Assembly: GCF_029945685.1 (NCBI RefSeq)
Contig: NZ_JAQSDA010000008.1
Coordinates: 211,382-275,381, forward strand
Reading direction: 5' to 3'
Source: Polaromonas sp.
GTDB taxonomy: Bacteria; Pseudomonadota; Gammaproteobacteria; Burkholderiales; Burkholderiaceae_C
DNA: 64,000 nucleotides
This document shows positions 47,472-58,140 of this stretch, in pieces. The first letter of the stretch is position 1, and the number at the start of each line of letters is the position of its first letter. The translations under genes were made by a program, and so were the position numbers. The notes under the pieces are model-generated. The model was not told the origin of the DNA. It saw nothing but the letters and a program-made list of their open reading frames with translations, and ran no database searches.

Positions 47472-48068
47472 TCAGCGGCTGGGGCCGCTCGGCCCGGTCA
47501 CCTCGGCGTCCACCGAGGCGGTGCGCACGACGCGCAGATCGCGGTCAAACACCACGGTGAAAATTCTTGGCGTGCTTGGCGCCGACAGGTAACGCCAGTC
47601 GTAATGGGTTTCCCGCTGCAGCGCATACGGCGTGACCCGCATCGGTTTGCCCAGCATCTTGCGCACCTGCTCCATGGGCATGCCCGGCAGGACCAGCGCG
47701 AAGTTCTGCGGCGTGAGGACCTGGCGCAGCGCGCTCATCTTTCCGTCAGCGCCTAGGGTGATCATGTAGTTGACCTGGCCTTCGGGCTGGCGGTTGTACT
47801 CCAGCGTGCGCGCACCGGGCTGGGCAGCCACCCCGGGAAAGGGGTTGCCGGCCAGGTCGGCGGCTTCCCAGATTTTTTCGGGCTCACCGAAGCGGGCGCG
47901 GACATCGGCTTCGGTGGACACACCCTCCTCGAGTTCGGCGATGCGTTGCGGGTCGCAACCCACCATCCCCAGCAATACTGACAGCAGTCCCATGAGAGCC
48001 CAGGTCCTTGTGTGCGGCCGGCCAACCGCTGCGCGGGCTGCCCTGAAAACGAAAAAAGTCAGGCGCAT
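47472..48068 (-). CDS. BamE/SmpA-like outer-membrane lipoprotein
   Basis: A 198-residue protein with a lipoprotein signal (MGLLSVLLGMVGC, Cys38). Two SmpA/OmlA-like segments follow: GVSTEADVRARFGEPEKIWE and LPGMPMEQVRKMLGKPMRV. The fold is used by BamE in outer-membrane protein assembly. This protein is longer than classical BamE and duplicated, so it is a paralogue or relative and not certainly the Bam subunit. The start at 48068 has GGGGACC upstream. It is divergent from the DUF3460 gene. Confidence 0.82.
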   Translation of the reverse strand: MRLTFFVFRAARAAVGRPHTRTWALMGLLSVLLGMVGCDPQRIAELEEGVSTEADVRARFGEPEKIWEAADLAGNPFPGVAAQPGARTLEYNRQPEGQVNYMITLGADGKMSALRQVLTPQNFALVLPGMPMEQVRKMLGKPMRVTPYALQRETHYDWRYLSAPSTPRIFTVVFDRDLRVVRTASVDAEVTGPSGPSR

Positions 48069-48080
48069 GGTGGTCCCCGG

Positions 48081-48086
48081 TAAAAT
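48081..48086 (+). promoter_or_regulatory. Candidate -10 element (TAAAAT) for the DUF3460-scpA genes
   Basis: TAAAAT lies 34 bp upstream of the DUF3460 start, in the 51-bp divergent gap. No clear -35 box is visible. Confidence 0.4.
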
Positions 48087-48119
48087 CAGCCAATTCACTA
48101 TTTCAGGCAGTTTAGTCCC

Positions 48120-48344
48120 ATGTCCATCTTCGCCCGCCCCCACTACACCTCGGAAGTGACCCTCTTCATTGAGGAACTCAAGGCGAAAAAACCCACCCTG
48201 GAAGCCGAACAGCGCGCCGGGCGTGCGATCTGGTGGGACAAGAAGCTGGACCGTTCCGAGCAGGCCGACTACCAGGATGCACGCGTGCCGCAGCAGCCCT
48301 ATGTCTATGGCACCAGCGGCCATCCGAACAGCGAACAAGTCTGA
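48120..48344 (+). CDS. DUF3460 family protein
   Basis: A 74-residue soluble protein beginning MSIFARPHYTSEVTLFIEEL and containing RAGRAIWWDK and a C-terminal QQPYVYG motif. This matches DUF3460, a small betaproteobacterial family of unknown function. It lies upstream of scpA in the same direction, with a dispersed repeat between them. Confidence 0.88.
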   Translation: MSIFARPHYTSEVTLFIEELKAKKPTLEAEQRAGRAIWWDKKLDRSEQADYQDARVPQQPYVYGTSGHPNSEQV

Positions 48345-48353
48345 GATAGAACG

Positions 48354-48412
48354 TCGAAAAGGCCTCCAGCCCTTGCTGGATAAGCGCCGGCAGCTATTTT
48401 TTTAGTAGCTAC
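48354..48412 (-). repeat. Dispersed AATAGCT repeat, copy 7
   Basis: The plus strand shows AAAAGGCCTCCAGCCCTTG, a GCGCCGG core and CAGCTATTTTTTTAGTAGCT, the family in reverse orientation. It fills the gap between DUF3460 and scpA. Confidence 0.8.
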
Positions 48413-48432
48413 TGACGCAAGGACCCCACCCC

Positions 48433-49305
48433 ATGTCCACGATCACCGAACTGCCGCCCTCACCTTCCGAGCCGGGATCGCCCCCCGACGCGCTGGCGCT
48501 GGCCGGCATGCCCGCGGTGATCGACCAGGTCGCGCTGGCCCGCCTGTACGGCGAGCCCTTGTTCGCGATGCCGCAGGACCTGTACATCCCGCCCGATGCG
48601 CTGCAGGTGTTCCTGGAAGCCTTCGAGGGCCCGCTGGACCTGTTGCTGTACCTGATCCGCAAGCAGAACTTCAACATCCTCGACATCCCGATGGCGGCCG
48701 TGACGCGCCAGTACCTGGTGTATGTCGACGAAATCCGCGCCACCAACCTGGAGCTGGCCGCCGAGTACCTGCTGATGGCCGCGATGCTGATCGAGATCAA
48801 GTCGCGCATGCTGCTGCCGCCGAAAAAGGTCGCTGACGGCCAGGAGCCGGAAGACCCGCGCGCCGAGCTGGTGCGCCGGCTGCTGGAATACGAACAGATC
48901 AAGCTGGCCGCCCACAAGCTCAACGAGATACCCCAGTTTGGCCGCGACTTCCTGCGCGCCCAGGTCTATGTGGAGCAGGCGCTGCAGCCGCGTTTTCCCG
49001 ATGTCAGCGTGGTCGACCTTCAGGAGGCCTGGCGCGACATCGTCAAACGCGCCAGGCTGGTGCAGCACCATGTGATCTCCCGCGAGGAGCTGTCGGTGCG
49101 CGAACACATGAGCATCGTGCTGCGCAAGCTGCAAGGCCAGAAGTTCGTCGAGTTCGAACACCTGTTTGAAACGGCCCGCGGCATGCCGGTGCTGGTGGTC
49201 ACCTTCATCGCGCTGCTGGAACTCTCCAAGGAAGGCCTGATTGACGTGACCCAGGCCGAGGCCTACGCGCCGATCTACGTGCGCCTGGCCTACACGCCGG
49301 CCTGA
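48433..49305 (+). CDS. scpA: Segregation and condensation protein A
   Basis: A 290-residue kleisin that bridges SMC (or MksB-like) ATPase heads in chromosome condensation. The core motif FEGPLDLLLYLIRKQNFNIL (about 64-83) is diagnostic, followed by YLLMAAMLIEIKSRMLLP. The C-terminal winged helix is at about 210-285. The N-terminal 60 residues are an extension common in betaproteobacterial ScpA. scpB is not adjacent in this window. Confidence 0.94.
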   Translation: MSTITELPPSPSEPGSPPDALALAGMPAVIDQVALARLYGEPLFAMPQDLYIPPDALQVFLEAFEGPLDLLLYLIRKQNFNILDIPMAAVTRQYLVYVDEIRATNLELAAEYLLMAAMLIEIKSRMLLPPKKVADGQEPEDPRAELVRRLLEYEQIKLAAHKLNEIPQFGRDFLRAQVYVEQALQPRFPDVSVVDLQEAWRDIVKRARLVQHHVISREELSVREHMSIVLRKLQGQKFVEFEHLFETARGMPVLVVTFIALLELSKEGLIDVTQAEAYAPIYVRLAYTPA

Positions 49306-49378
49306 CCCCAGGGCTTCCCGCCTCCGATGGGGAACACGGCGATGGCCTTGGTGGCCTGGCCTCAACACCTGCCGTAAC

Positions 49379-49391
49379 ACTTGTCACAAGT
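49379..49391. promoter_or_regulatory. Perfect 13-bp palindrome in the scpA-tpsB intergenic region
   Basis: ACTTGT-C-ACAAGT is a perfect dyad about 400 bp upstream of tpsB. It could be an operator site. No matching regulator is in the window. Confidence 0.35.
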
Positions 49392-49435
49392 CGCCGGGAA
49401 CGGCGCTCTTTCGCGGCCGCCGGCGGTGCGCTTCG

Positions 49436-49460
49436 CCTTGCCTTGCCTTGCCTTGCCTTG
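49436..49460 (+). repeat. Pentanucleotide tandem repeat (CCTTG)5
   Basis: Five perfect CCTTG copies, followed by the variant CCCTG. It lies in the 484-bp non-coding stretch between scpA and tpsB, in which I see no gene. Such simple repeats can change copy number by slippage. Confidence 0.85.
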
Positions 49461-49634
49461 CCCTGCACGGCTCGGGCAGGTTCGCCTCCGCCTGCGCAGA
49501 CGCCGCGCGGAAAGCAGCGAACCACCCCTATTTCCGCAGCTCCCTTGGCGCGCTTCGGGCTGGCCACGCCAGCGGGGGCGAAAAACCACGCCCGCCGCGC
49601 CAGCCCAGCCCCGGTTTCCGACGCCCTGACACCT

Positions 49635-49648
49635 TTGACCTAGATCAA
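49635..49648. promoter_or_regulatory. FNR/ANR-like box upstream of the two-partner secretion genes
   Basis: TTGACCTAGATCAA fits the FNR/Crp-family consensus TTGAT-N4-ATCAA with one mismatch (C for T at position 5). It is 141 bp upstream of the tpsB start. No strong -10 element is visible at the class II distance, so the promoter geometry is not defined. Confidence 0.6.
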
Positions 49649-49789
49649 GTGCGCTACCCCAGGCTTCCTGTTTCGAGCCCTTGTCCTACATCTACTTGCG
49701 TCTGTCACGAGCCCAATGCACAAGAGCCTTGAAATAGGCGCAGAAATAGAAAACGGGTGCCAGAACCCGATCAATAACGAGGAAATTTC

Positions 49790-51463
49790 ATGCTGCAGAA
49801 AAAACTACTTCCCATGGCCTTGCTGGCACTCAGCCAGGGCGTGCTGGCCCAACAGCCTCCGACGGCGGGCAGCCAGCTGCAGCAACTCCCGGCGGCGCCT
49901 ACGCCACAGAAAGCGCCGCCCGAAATCCGCATTGAACGAGGGGCCGCGCCCGTCGCCTCCTCAGCGGACGAAGCAAAAATCCTGGTGCGCAGCCTGCATG
50001 TCACCGGTGCCAGGGCTTATACAGAAGCCGAGCTGCTCGCGATCACCGGCTTCATCCCCGGAACCGAGCTGACACTCACCGACCTGCGCGCGATGGCGTC
50101 AAAAATCACGACGCACTATGCAAAAAACGGCTACTTTGTGGCCCGCGCCTTCCTGCCCGCGCAGCAAATAACCGACAACACCGTCACCATCGAGGTCAGC
50201 GAAGGTCAATACGGCAAGATCATCCTGCGCAACCAGACCAGGCTTTCTGACGACCAGGCCTATCGACTACTCGGCGGCCTGAACAGCGGCGACCCCATCA
50301 CCAATGACCCGCTGGAGAGCCGCCTGCTGCTGCTGTCGGACACGCCGGGCGTGAATGTCAAATCAACACTGGTCCCGGGCGCCACGCCGGGTACGTCCGA
50401 TCTGATTGTGGACCTCACGCCGGGCAAAAGCGTGAGCGGCAGCATTGATGCCGACAACGCCGGCAACCGCTACACCGGCGAGTACCGTGTCGGCGCGACC
50501 GTCAACCTCAACAATCCGCTGGGGCTGGGCGACCAGGCCAGCGTGCGCGCCGTGACTTCCGGCTCGGGACTCAACTACGGCCGTGCGTCTTACCAGGTGC
50601 CCTTCGGCAAAACAACCGTAGGCGTCGCTTACAGCCGGCTGGAGTACGAACTGGGCAAGGAGTTCGCGCCCCTGCAGGCCAACGGCACGGCGGAGATCGC
50701 CAGCATCTACGCCATCCGTCCGCTGATCCGTGCGCGCAACAACAACCTGTACGGCCAGCTCACCTACGAAGCCCGGACTTTCCAGGACAGGATTGACAGC
50801 ACCGTCCCGAGATCGGTCACCGACCGGAAAGCGGACGTCTTGCTGGCCAGTCTTTATGGCGACCACAGGGACAACCTGGGCGGCGGCGGCATCAGCGCCT
50901 ATTCGCTGACCTGGTCGATCGGCAACCTCGACATTCAAACACCGTCGGCGCTGGCCGCCGACGCGGCAAGCGCCCGCACCAACGGTTCCTACAACAAGCT
51001 CGCCTTCACGGCCACGCGACTGCAGCGCGTCACCGACCTCGTGTCGGTTTATGGGTCCATCAGCGGGCAGGTCGCCTCGAAAAACCTCGATTCCTCGGAG
51101 AAGATGGACCTGGGCGGCATGACCGGCGTACGCGCCTATCCCCAGGGTGAAGCCTCCGGCGACGAAGGTTACCTGGTCAACCTCGAAGCCCGGCTGCTGC
51201 TGGGCAAGTTGTCGGAACGCGTACCGGGCCAGGTGCACCTGATCGCCTTCGTTGACGCCGGCAGCGTCACCATTCACAAAAACCCCTGGTTCACTGGGAA
51301 CAACCACAGAAACCTGGGCGCTTACGGCGTGGGCGCCAGTTGGGGCGAACCCGGCAACTTCCTGGTGAGGACGTATTACGCCCGCAAGCTCGGCAACGAA
51401 GCGGCGATCTCGGCCCCCGACAAGTCAGGCCGGTTCTGGATCCAGGCCATCAAGTATTTCTGA
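49790..51463 (+). CDS. TpsB outer-membrane transporter of a two-partner secretion system (ShlB/FhaC family)
   Basis: A 557-residue outer-membrane protein that exports its partner TpsA. It has a signal peptide (MLQKKLLPMALLALSQGVLA), a Pro/Gln-rich linker, two POTRA domains (about 60-135 and 135-210) and a C-terminal 16-strand beta-barrel. The conserved loop MTGVRAYPQGEASGDEGYLV and the C-terminal aromatic end (IKYF) fit the family. It starts a three-gene unit with the exoprotein gene 47 bp downstream. The start has GAGGAAATTTC upstream. Confidence 0.93.
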   Translation: MLQKKLLPMALLALSQGVLAQQPPTAGSQLQQLPAAPTPQKAPPEIRIERGAAPVASSADEAKILVRSLHVTGARAYTEAELLAITGFIPGTELTLTDLRAMASKITTHYAKNGYFVARAFLPAQQITDNTVTIEVSEGQYGKIILRNQTRLSDDQAYRLLGGLNSGDPITNDPLESRLLLLSDTPGVNVKSTLVPGATPGTSDLIVDLTPGKSVSGSIDADNAGNRYTGEYRVGATVNLNNPLGLGDQASVRAVTSGSGLNYGRASYQVPFGKTTVGVAYSRLEYELGKEFAPLQANGTAEIASIYAIRPLIRARNNNLYGQLTYEARTFQDRIDSTVPRSVTDRKADVLLASLYGDHRDNLGGGGISAYSLTWSIGNLDIQTPSALAADAASARTNGSYNKLAFTATRLQRVTDLVSVYGSISGQVASKNLDSSEKMDLGGMTGVRAYPQGEASGDEGYLVNLEARLLLGKLSERVPGQVHLIAFVDAGSVTIHKNPWFTGNNHRNLGAYGVGASWGEPGNFLVRTYYARKLGNEAAISAPDKSGRFWIQAIKYF

Positions 51464-51510
51464 CATTTGCCAGCCTCCGCGCCAACACGACAGCACACAA
51501 GGACTCACCC

Positions 51511-53763
51511 ATGAACCGCATTCACCAATCCGTCTGGAGCGACAGCTCCGGCACCTTCGTCGCCGTGTCTGAAGCCGCCGGTGGCGCAGGCAAGACCAAA
51601 TCATCCTCCACGACGGGACGCCCCGGCGCAGCAAGCTTCACCATCAAAGCCCTGTCAGCCTGCCTCATGCTGGGCCTGGGTGCCTCTGCTTACGCCTTGC
51701 CCACAGGCGGTGTGGTGGCGGCCGGCGGCGCCAGCATCAGCAGCAGCGCCTCCACCACCACCATCACGCAGTCCACTGCCAACGCGGCGATCAACTGGCA
51801 GAGCTTCGGTATCGCCGCTGGCCAGACGGTGCAGTTCGTGCAACCCGGCAGCACATCGGTGGCCCTGAACCGGGTCCTGGGCGCTGATCCATCCAGCATC
51901 ATGGGCAACCTCTCGGCCAACGGCCGGGTCTTTCTGCTCAACCCGAACGGCGTGCTGTTCGGCAGCGGCGCATCGGTCAACGTCGGCGGGCTGGTGGCGT
52001 CCACCATGAGTTTGAGCGATGCCAACTTCATGGCCGGCACTTATGCATTCACCGGTGCAGGAAGCGGCTCGGTCGTCAACCAGGGCAACATCACCGCGGC
52101 CGACGGCGGTTACGTGGCACTGATGGGCAAAACCGTCAGCAACCAGGGCGTGATTTCAGCGCGGCTGGGTTCGGTGGCACTTGCCGCCGGCAATGCCGTC
52201 ACCATGGACGTGGCCGGCGACGGTCTGCTCAACATGTCGGTGGCACAAGGTGCTGTCAATGCGCTGGTTGAAAACGGTGGGCTGATCCGCGCCGATGGCG
52301 GCCGCGTGCTGCTGACGGCCCAGGCTGCCGGCGACCTGCTGCACACCGTGGTCAACAACAGCGGCGTGATTCAGGCGCAGACCATTGGAAACCGCAACGG
52401 CACCATCCTGCTGCTGGGCGACATGCAAAGCGGCACCATGAGCGTGGGCGGTACGCTGGATGCCAGCGCACCGAACGGCGGCAACGGCGGTTTTATTGAA
52501 ACCTCGGCGGCCAACGTCAGAATCCGCGACGACGTGCGTGTCACCACTGCCGCGCCATCGGGCCTGATGGGCACCTGGCTGATCGACCCGCAGGACTTCA
52601 TCATCGGCGCGGGCGGCAACATTTCCGGCGCCACGCTGTCGGGCCAGCTGGTCACCAACAACGTCACCATCACCACGGCACCCGGCCCTGGCAATGGCGA
52701 TATTTTCGTCAACGAAGCGGTCAGCTGGACAGCCAGCGGAACCCCGACAACCCTGACCCTGAACGCCGATCGGGATGTGCACATCAATGCGGCCGTGACG
52801 GCCATTGATGGCAACTTTGTCGTGTGTTGCGGCCGCGATATCAATGTAAACGCAGCCATCTCAACGACGCGCGGAAGCGTTTTGTTGGCCGCAGGTCGCA
52901 ACGTGAACCAGAGCGCGGCCATCACGGTCACCGACGGCAACCTCATGATGTGTGCCGCAAATGATGTGAACGTCAACTCCAAGATCACCCTGACCCGGGG
53001 CACCAGCATTCCCGCGCGAAGCCTGGGCCTGCCACTCGGCCTGACCCTGACCGCCGATACGGACGGAACCGGACCGGGCGTTGCCGGCGGCACCGTGAAC
53101 ATGAACGTCACTGGCGCCAACCGCCCGAGCATCACGGGACCCAATGCACCGGTCACCATCAACTACAACCCGGTCTCGTACGCGGCGCCTACGGATTACT
53201 TGCCGAGCTTCATCCTGGTTGACAGCGCGCTGACCCAGCGCATGCTGGTCTTTCCCGAAGTCATCAAAAACTTCGACGGCACCATCGCGGCGGTCCTCAC
53301 CACACTCAAAGGCAACCCAGCCGGCGTGAACCTGATTGCGGGCCCCGGCGCCACTGCCAATTTCGACAATTCGACCGCAGGAACGAACAAGACCGTCACC
53401 TTTACCGGCTATACCCTCGGCGGTGCCAATGCCAGCCAATTCGCCCTCGCGACCAATTGCTGTGGAACCATTGTCCAGAAAACAACCGGAACCATCAGGC
53501 CAGCGATTCTCCCGGCGACGACCACCGTCAGGGGTTTTAGCCCGGATGGCAGTTTCGATCTGCCCTACATCGAACTGGCCATGCCGGCACTCGCAACGTT
53601 GGCAGCGTATCGGTCGGGGCTGATGCCAACCTACCTGTCCGACGCGGGCGATGTGTTTTTCGTCACCAAGGAAGAAGAGGTGGCAGCACCGACGGTGATT
53701 CCTTTCACCCCACCTCCTCCTTATATCGCGCCACGTTATGCGCCCCGACCTGCGCGTAACTGA
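51511..53763 (+). CDS. TpsA exoprotein (filamentous haemagglutinin-like, short)
   Basis: A 750-residue exported protein, small for this family. The N-terminus MNRIHQSVWSDSSGTFVAVS resembles an extended signal peptide region, with the hydrophobic core at about 47-62 (ALSACLMLGLGASAYA). The TPS domain (about 63-300) includes ITQSTANAAINWQSFGI and the NPNGVLFG motif. Beta-helix repeats follow, then an MBG/YDG-like segment (about 575-650) and a Pro-rich tail. Cysteines at 439/440, 481 and 650/651 are unusual for TpsA proteins, which generally avoid them. It is probably surface-anchored or released; adhesion is possible but unproven. The start at 51511 follows AAGGACTCACCC. Confidence 0.9.
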   Translation: MNRIHQSVWSDSSGTFVAVSEAAGGAGKTKSSSTTGRPGAASFTIKALSACLMLGLGASAYALPTGGVVAAGGASISSSASTTTITQSTANAAINWQSFGIAAGQTVQFVQPGSTSVALNRVLGADPSSIMGNLSANGRVFLLNPNGVLFGSGASVNVGGLVASTMSLSDANFMAGTYAFTGAGSGSVVNQGNITAADGGYVALMGKTVSNQGVISARLGSVALAAGNAVTMDVAGDGLLNMSVAQGAVNALVENGGLIRADGGRVLLTAQAAGDLLHTVVNNSGVIQAQTIGNRNGTILLLGDMQSGTMSVGGTLDASAPNGGNGGFIETSAANVRIRDDVRVTTAAPSGLMGTWLIDPQDFIIGAGGNISGATLSGQLVTNNVTITTAPGPGNGDIFVNEAVSWTASGTPTTLTLNADRDVHINAAVTAIDGNFVVCCGRDINVNAAISTTRGSVLLAAGRNVNQSAAITVTDGNLMMCAANDVNVNSKITLTRGTSIPARSLGLPLGLTLTADTDGTGPGVAGGTVNMNVTGANRPSITGPNAPVTINYNPVSYAAPTDYLPSFILVDSALTQRMLVFPEVIKNFDGTIAAVLTTLKGNPAGVNLIAGPGATANFDNSTAGTNKTVTFTGYTLGGANASQFALATNCCGTIVQKTTGTIRPAILPATTTVRGFSPDGSFDLPYIELAMPALATLAAYRSGLMPTYLSDAGDVFFVTKEEEVAAPTVIPFTPPPPYIAPRYAPRPARN

Positions 53764-53814
53764 TCGCCACCGACCCGGCGGATCTCCTGTGAAACAACGG
53801 TTCCCGGCCTGCCG

Positions 53815-54651
53815 ATGCCGCTGACGAAAGCACACCAACGCTCCGGCCTGAAGCGGGCCGGACTCTGCCTGGCTTTGCTGGCGGCTGGCCTTGCCTGTCC
53901 TGCGGCTTTTGCGGGCGGCGACACCGGGCAGCAGCACGGTGTTTCCGCGAGTGCCGCCAAACCATCAGCCCCCGCCATGGCCAGTTCCTCCGCGCGTGAC
54001 CCGGCGACCGGTCATCCCAGACGCGCCCAGTTCGGCCGGGAAAGAGCTTCCCCCGAGGCCTCCCACATCGCCGACTGGGTCGTCGACTCGGGCGACAGCC
54101 AGGGCATGCCTTTCATGATTGTGGACAAAGTTCACGCCAGGGTGCTGATGTTCGATGCCGCCGGCCGCTTGCAGGGCGCGGCGTCAGCGTTGCTCGGTCT
54201 GGCACGTGGTGACGACTCGGTGCCCGGCATTGGCGAGCGCAAGCTTTCCACCATTCTTCCCGAGGAGCGGACCACGCCTGCCGGACGTTTTGTCTCATCC
54301 CTCGCTCGTGATGTCCATGGCCAGGAAGTCCTCTGGGTGGACTACGAAACGGCCATCGCGCTGCATCGGGTCGTCAAGGGCACGCCCGGCGAAGCGCGGG
54401 CACAGCGACTGGACAGCCTGACATCCGACGACAACCGGGTTTCCTACGGCTGCATCAATGTGCCGGTGAAGTTCTACGACAAGCTGGTTAGTCCGGCCTT
54501 TACAGGAACAAACGGGGTCGTCTACATCCTTCCGGAGACCCGCTCAGCCCGTGAAGTCTTCGGCTCCTACGATGTCCAGGAACGCGCCCTGCAGGTGGCC
54601 GGGCAACAGGCCACCAGCACGACGGATTTGTCCGCTGCCATCCGGAGATAG
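53815..54651 (+). CDS. L,D-transpeptidase-like (YkuD family) exported protein
   Basis: A 278-residue protein with a signal peptide (about residues 12-33, ending in PAAFA). A low-complexity linker leads to a YkuD-like domain (about 95-250). The catalytic motif is RVSYGCINVP with Cys213, and His184 in ALHRVV is the likely partner. Position -1 before the GC pair is Tyr where the classical motif has His (SHGC); this SYGC variant is familiar in Burkholderiales proteins. It may form 3-3 peptidoglycan cross-links or attach proteins to the wall. It lies 51 bp after tpsA in the same direction, suggesting co-transcription. Confidence 0.85.
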   Translation: MPLTKAHQRSGLKRAGLCLALLAAGLACPAAFAGGDTGQQHGVSASAAKPSAPAMASSSARDPATGHPRRAQFGRERASPEASHIADWVVDSGDSQGMPFMIVDKVHARVLMFDAAGRLQGAASALLGLARGDDSVPGIGERKLSTILPEERTTPAGRFVSSLARDVHGQEVLWVDYETAIALHRVVKGTPGEARAQRLDSLTSDDNRVSYGCINVPVKFYDKLVSPAFTGTNGVVYILPETRSAREVFGSYDVQERALQVAGQQATSTTDLSAAIRR

Positions 54652-54714
54652 CCCCTTGGGCGGATCACCGCCACCCTGCATGTCGCCAAGCTCGGGAACC
54701 CCATGCCACTGCGC

Positions 54715-56832
<2,118 letters not shown>

Positions 56833-56859
56833 ACCACGCTGACAAGGGCGGACACATCC

Positions 56860-57924
56860 ATGCACATCGGTATCGCAGGCGCAGGCTTGCTGGGGCGGCT
56901 GCTGGCTTTCGAGCTGGCCCGGACCGGCCATTCGGTCGAGGTTTTTGACCCGGCACCCGGGCCGCAGGCCCCGGCCGCTGGCAGCTACGCCGCCGGCTGG
57001 ACGGCCGCCGGCATGCTCAGCCCCACGGCCGAGCTGGAGTCGGCCGATGAACAGGTGTTTGCGCTGGGCCTGCGTTCAATGGACCTCTGGCCAGCCATCG
57101 TCGCTGCGCTGGACCAGCCGGTAGAACTGCACAGGCGTGGCAGCCTGCTGCTGGCACACCGCGGCGACGAAGGCGCGGCTCACCGCGTGGTGGACCTGCT
57201 GCAGCACAAGGCACCAGCCGGTCACGCACCGCAGCGGCTCGACGCACCGGCCCTGCGCGACCTTGAGCCCGAAGTCCATGGCGTGGCGCACGCCTGGCTG
57301 CTGCCGCACGAGGGCCAGATCCATACCGTACAGGCCATGCAGGCGCTGGCCCATGCCGCCGCTTCTGCCGGGGCACGCTTTCACTGGAACTCTGCGGTGC
57401 AGCGCCTGCAGGCCGGTGAAATCCATCTCACGCAGGACGTGAAGAAATACGACTGTGTGTTCGATGTGCGCGGCACCGGCGCGCGACCGGAAAACTCCGC
57501 CCCCCGAAAGGATGAAGGCTTCACGCCAGAAGTGCGTGGCGTGCGCGGTGAAATCATCTGGCTGCATGCGCCCGGCGTGGCGCTGCAGCGGCCGGTGCGC
57601 CTGCTGCACCCGCGGCACCGCGTCTACCTGGTGCCGCGTGAAGGGGATCACATCGTGGTCGGCGCCAGCGAGATTGAAAGCGAGGACCGTTCACCGATCT
57701 CGCTGCGCAGCACGGTCGAACTGCTGGCCGCGGCGCACAGCATCATTCCGGAACTGTCCGAAGCGCGTATTGTTCATACCGAAACAAACCTGCGCCCTGC
57801 CCTGCCCGATAATCTGCCGCGCGTCGAACAAGGCCCCCGGCTGGTCCGCATCAACGGCTTGTTCCGCCACGGCTGGCTGATTGCGCCGGCGCTGGTCGAG
57901 CAAACGCTGCAACATCTGACATGA
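56860..57924 (+). CDS. thiO: Glycine oxidase ThiO (FAD-dependent)
   Basis: A 354-residue DAO-family flavoprotein that oxidises glycine to dehydroglycine (iminoacetate) for the thiazole ring. The N-terminal FAD motif is IGIAGAGLLGRLLAFELART, with acidic EVFDPA. The C-terminal NGLFRHGWLIAPALVE carries the usual FAD-contact segment. It lies 27 bp after thiC and its stop overlaps the thiS start by 4 nt, so its thiamine role is well supported by context. Confidence 0.93.
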   Translation: MHIGIAGAGLLGRLLAFELARTGHSVEVFDPAPGPQAPAAGSYAAGWTAAGMLSPTAELESADEQVFALGLRSMDLWPAIVAALDQPVELHRRGSLLLAHRGDEGAAHRVVDLLQHKAPAGHAPQRLDAPALRDLEPEVHGVAHAWLLPHEGQIHTVQAMQALAHAAASAGARFHWNSAVQRLQAGEIHLTQDVKKYDCVFDVRGTGARPENSAPRKDEGFTPEVRGVRGEIIWLHAPGVALQRPVRLLHPRHRVYLVPREGDHIVVGASEIESEDRSPISLRSTVELLAAAHSIIPELSEARIVHTETNLRPALPDNLPRVEQGPRLVRINGLFRHGWLIAPALVEQTLQHLT

Positions 57925-58136
57925 CAACCATCACCATCACCATCACCCTCAACGGCGAAGCCCGGCAGGCGCCGGGCGGCAGCACACTGGCCGACCTGCT
58001 GGAGACCAGCGGGCAGCCGCCCGCCTCGTTTGCCAGTGCGGTCAACGGCGAGTTTGTGGCACGCGATGCGCGCGCGCAAACCCTGCTCGTGGAAGGCGAT
58101 GCCGTTTTCACCTTCCAGGCCATCACAGGAGGCTAG
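57921..58136 (+). CDS. thiS: Sulfur carrier protein ThiS
   Basis: A 71-residue ubiquitin-fold sulfur carrier ending in the required Gly-Gly (FQAITGG), where thiocarboxylate is formed. It hands sulfur to ThiG. It lies between thiO (4-nt overlap) and thiG (4-bp gap). Confidence 0.95.
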   Translation: MTTITITITLNGEARQAPGGSTLADLLETSGQPPASFASAVNGEFVARDARAQTLLVEGDAVFTFQAITGG

Positions 58137-58140
58137 ACCC

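Noticed and set aside
49381..49732. Small frames across the scpA-tpsB gap
   Set aside because: They owe their openness to the CCTTG repeat and GC-rich sequence; no Shine-Dalgarno and no family-like features.
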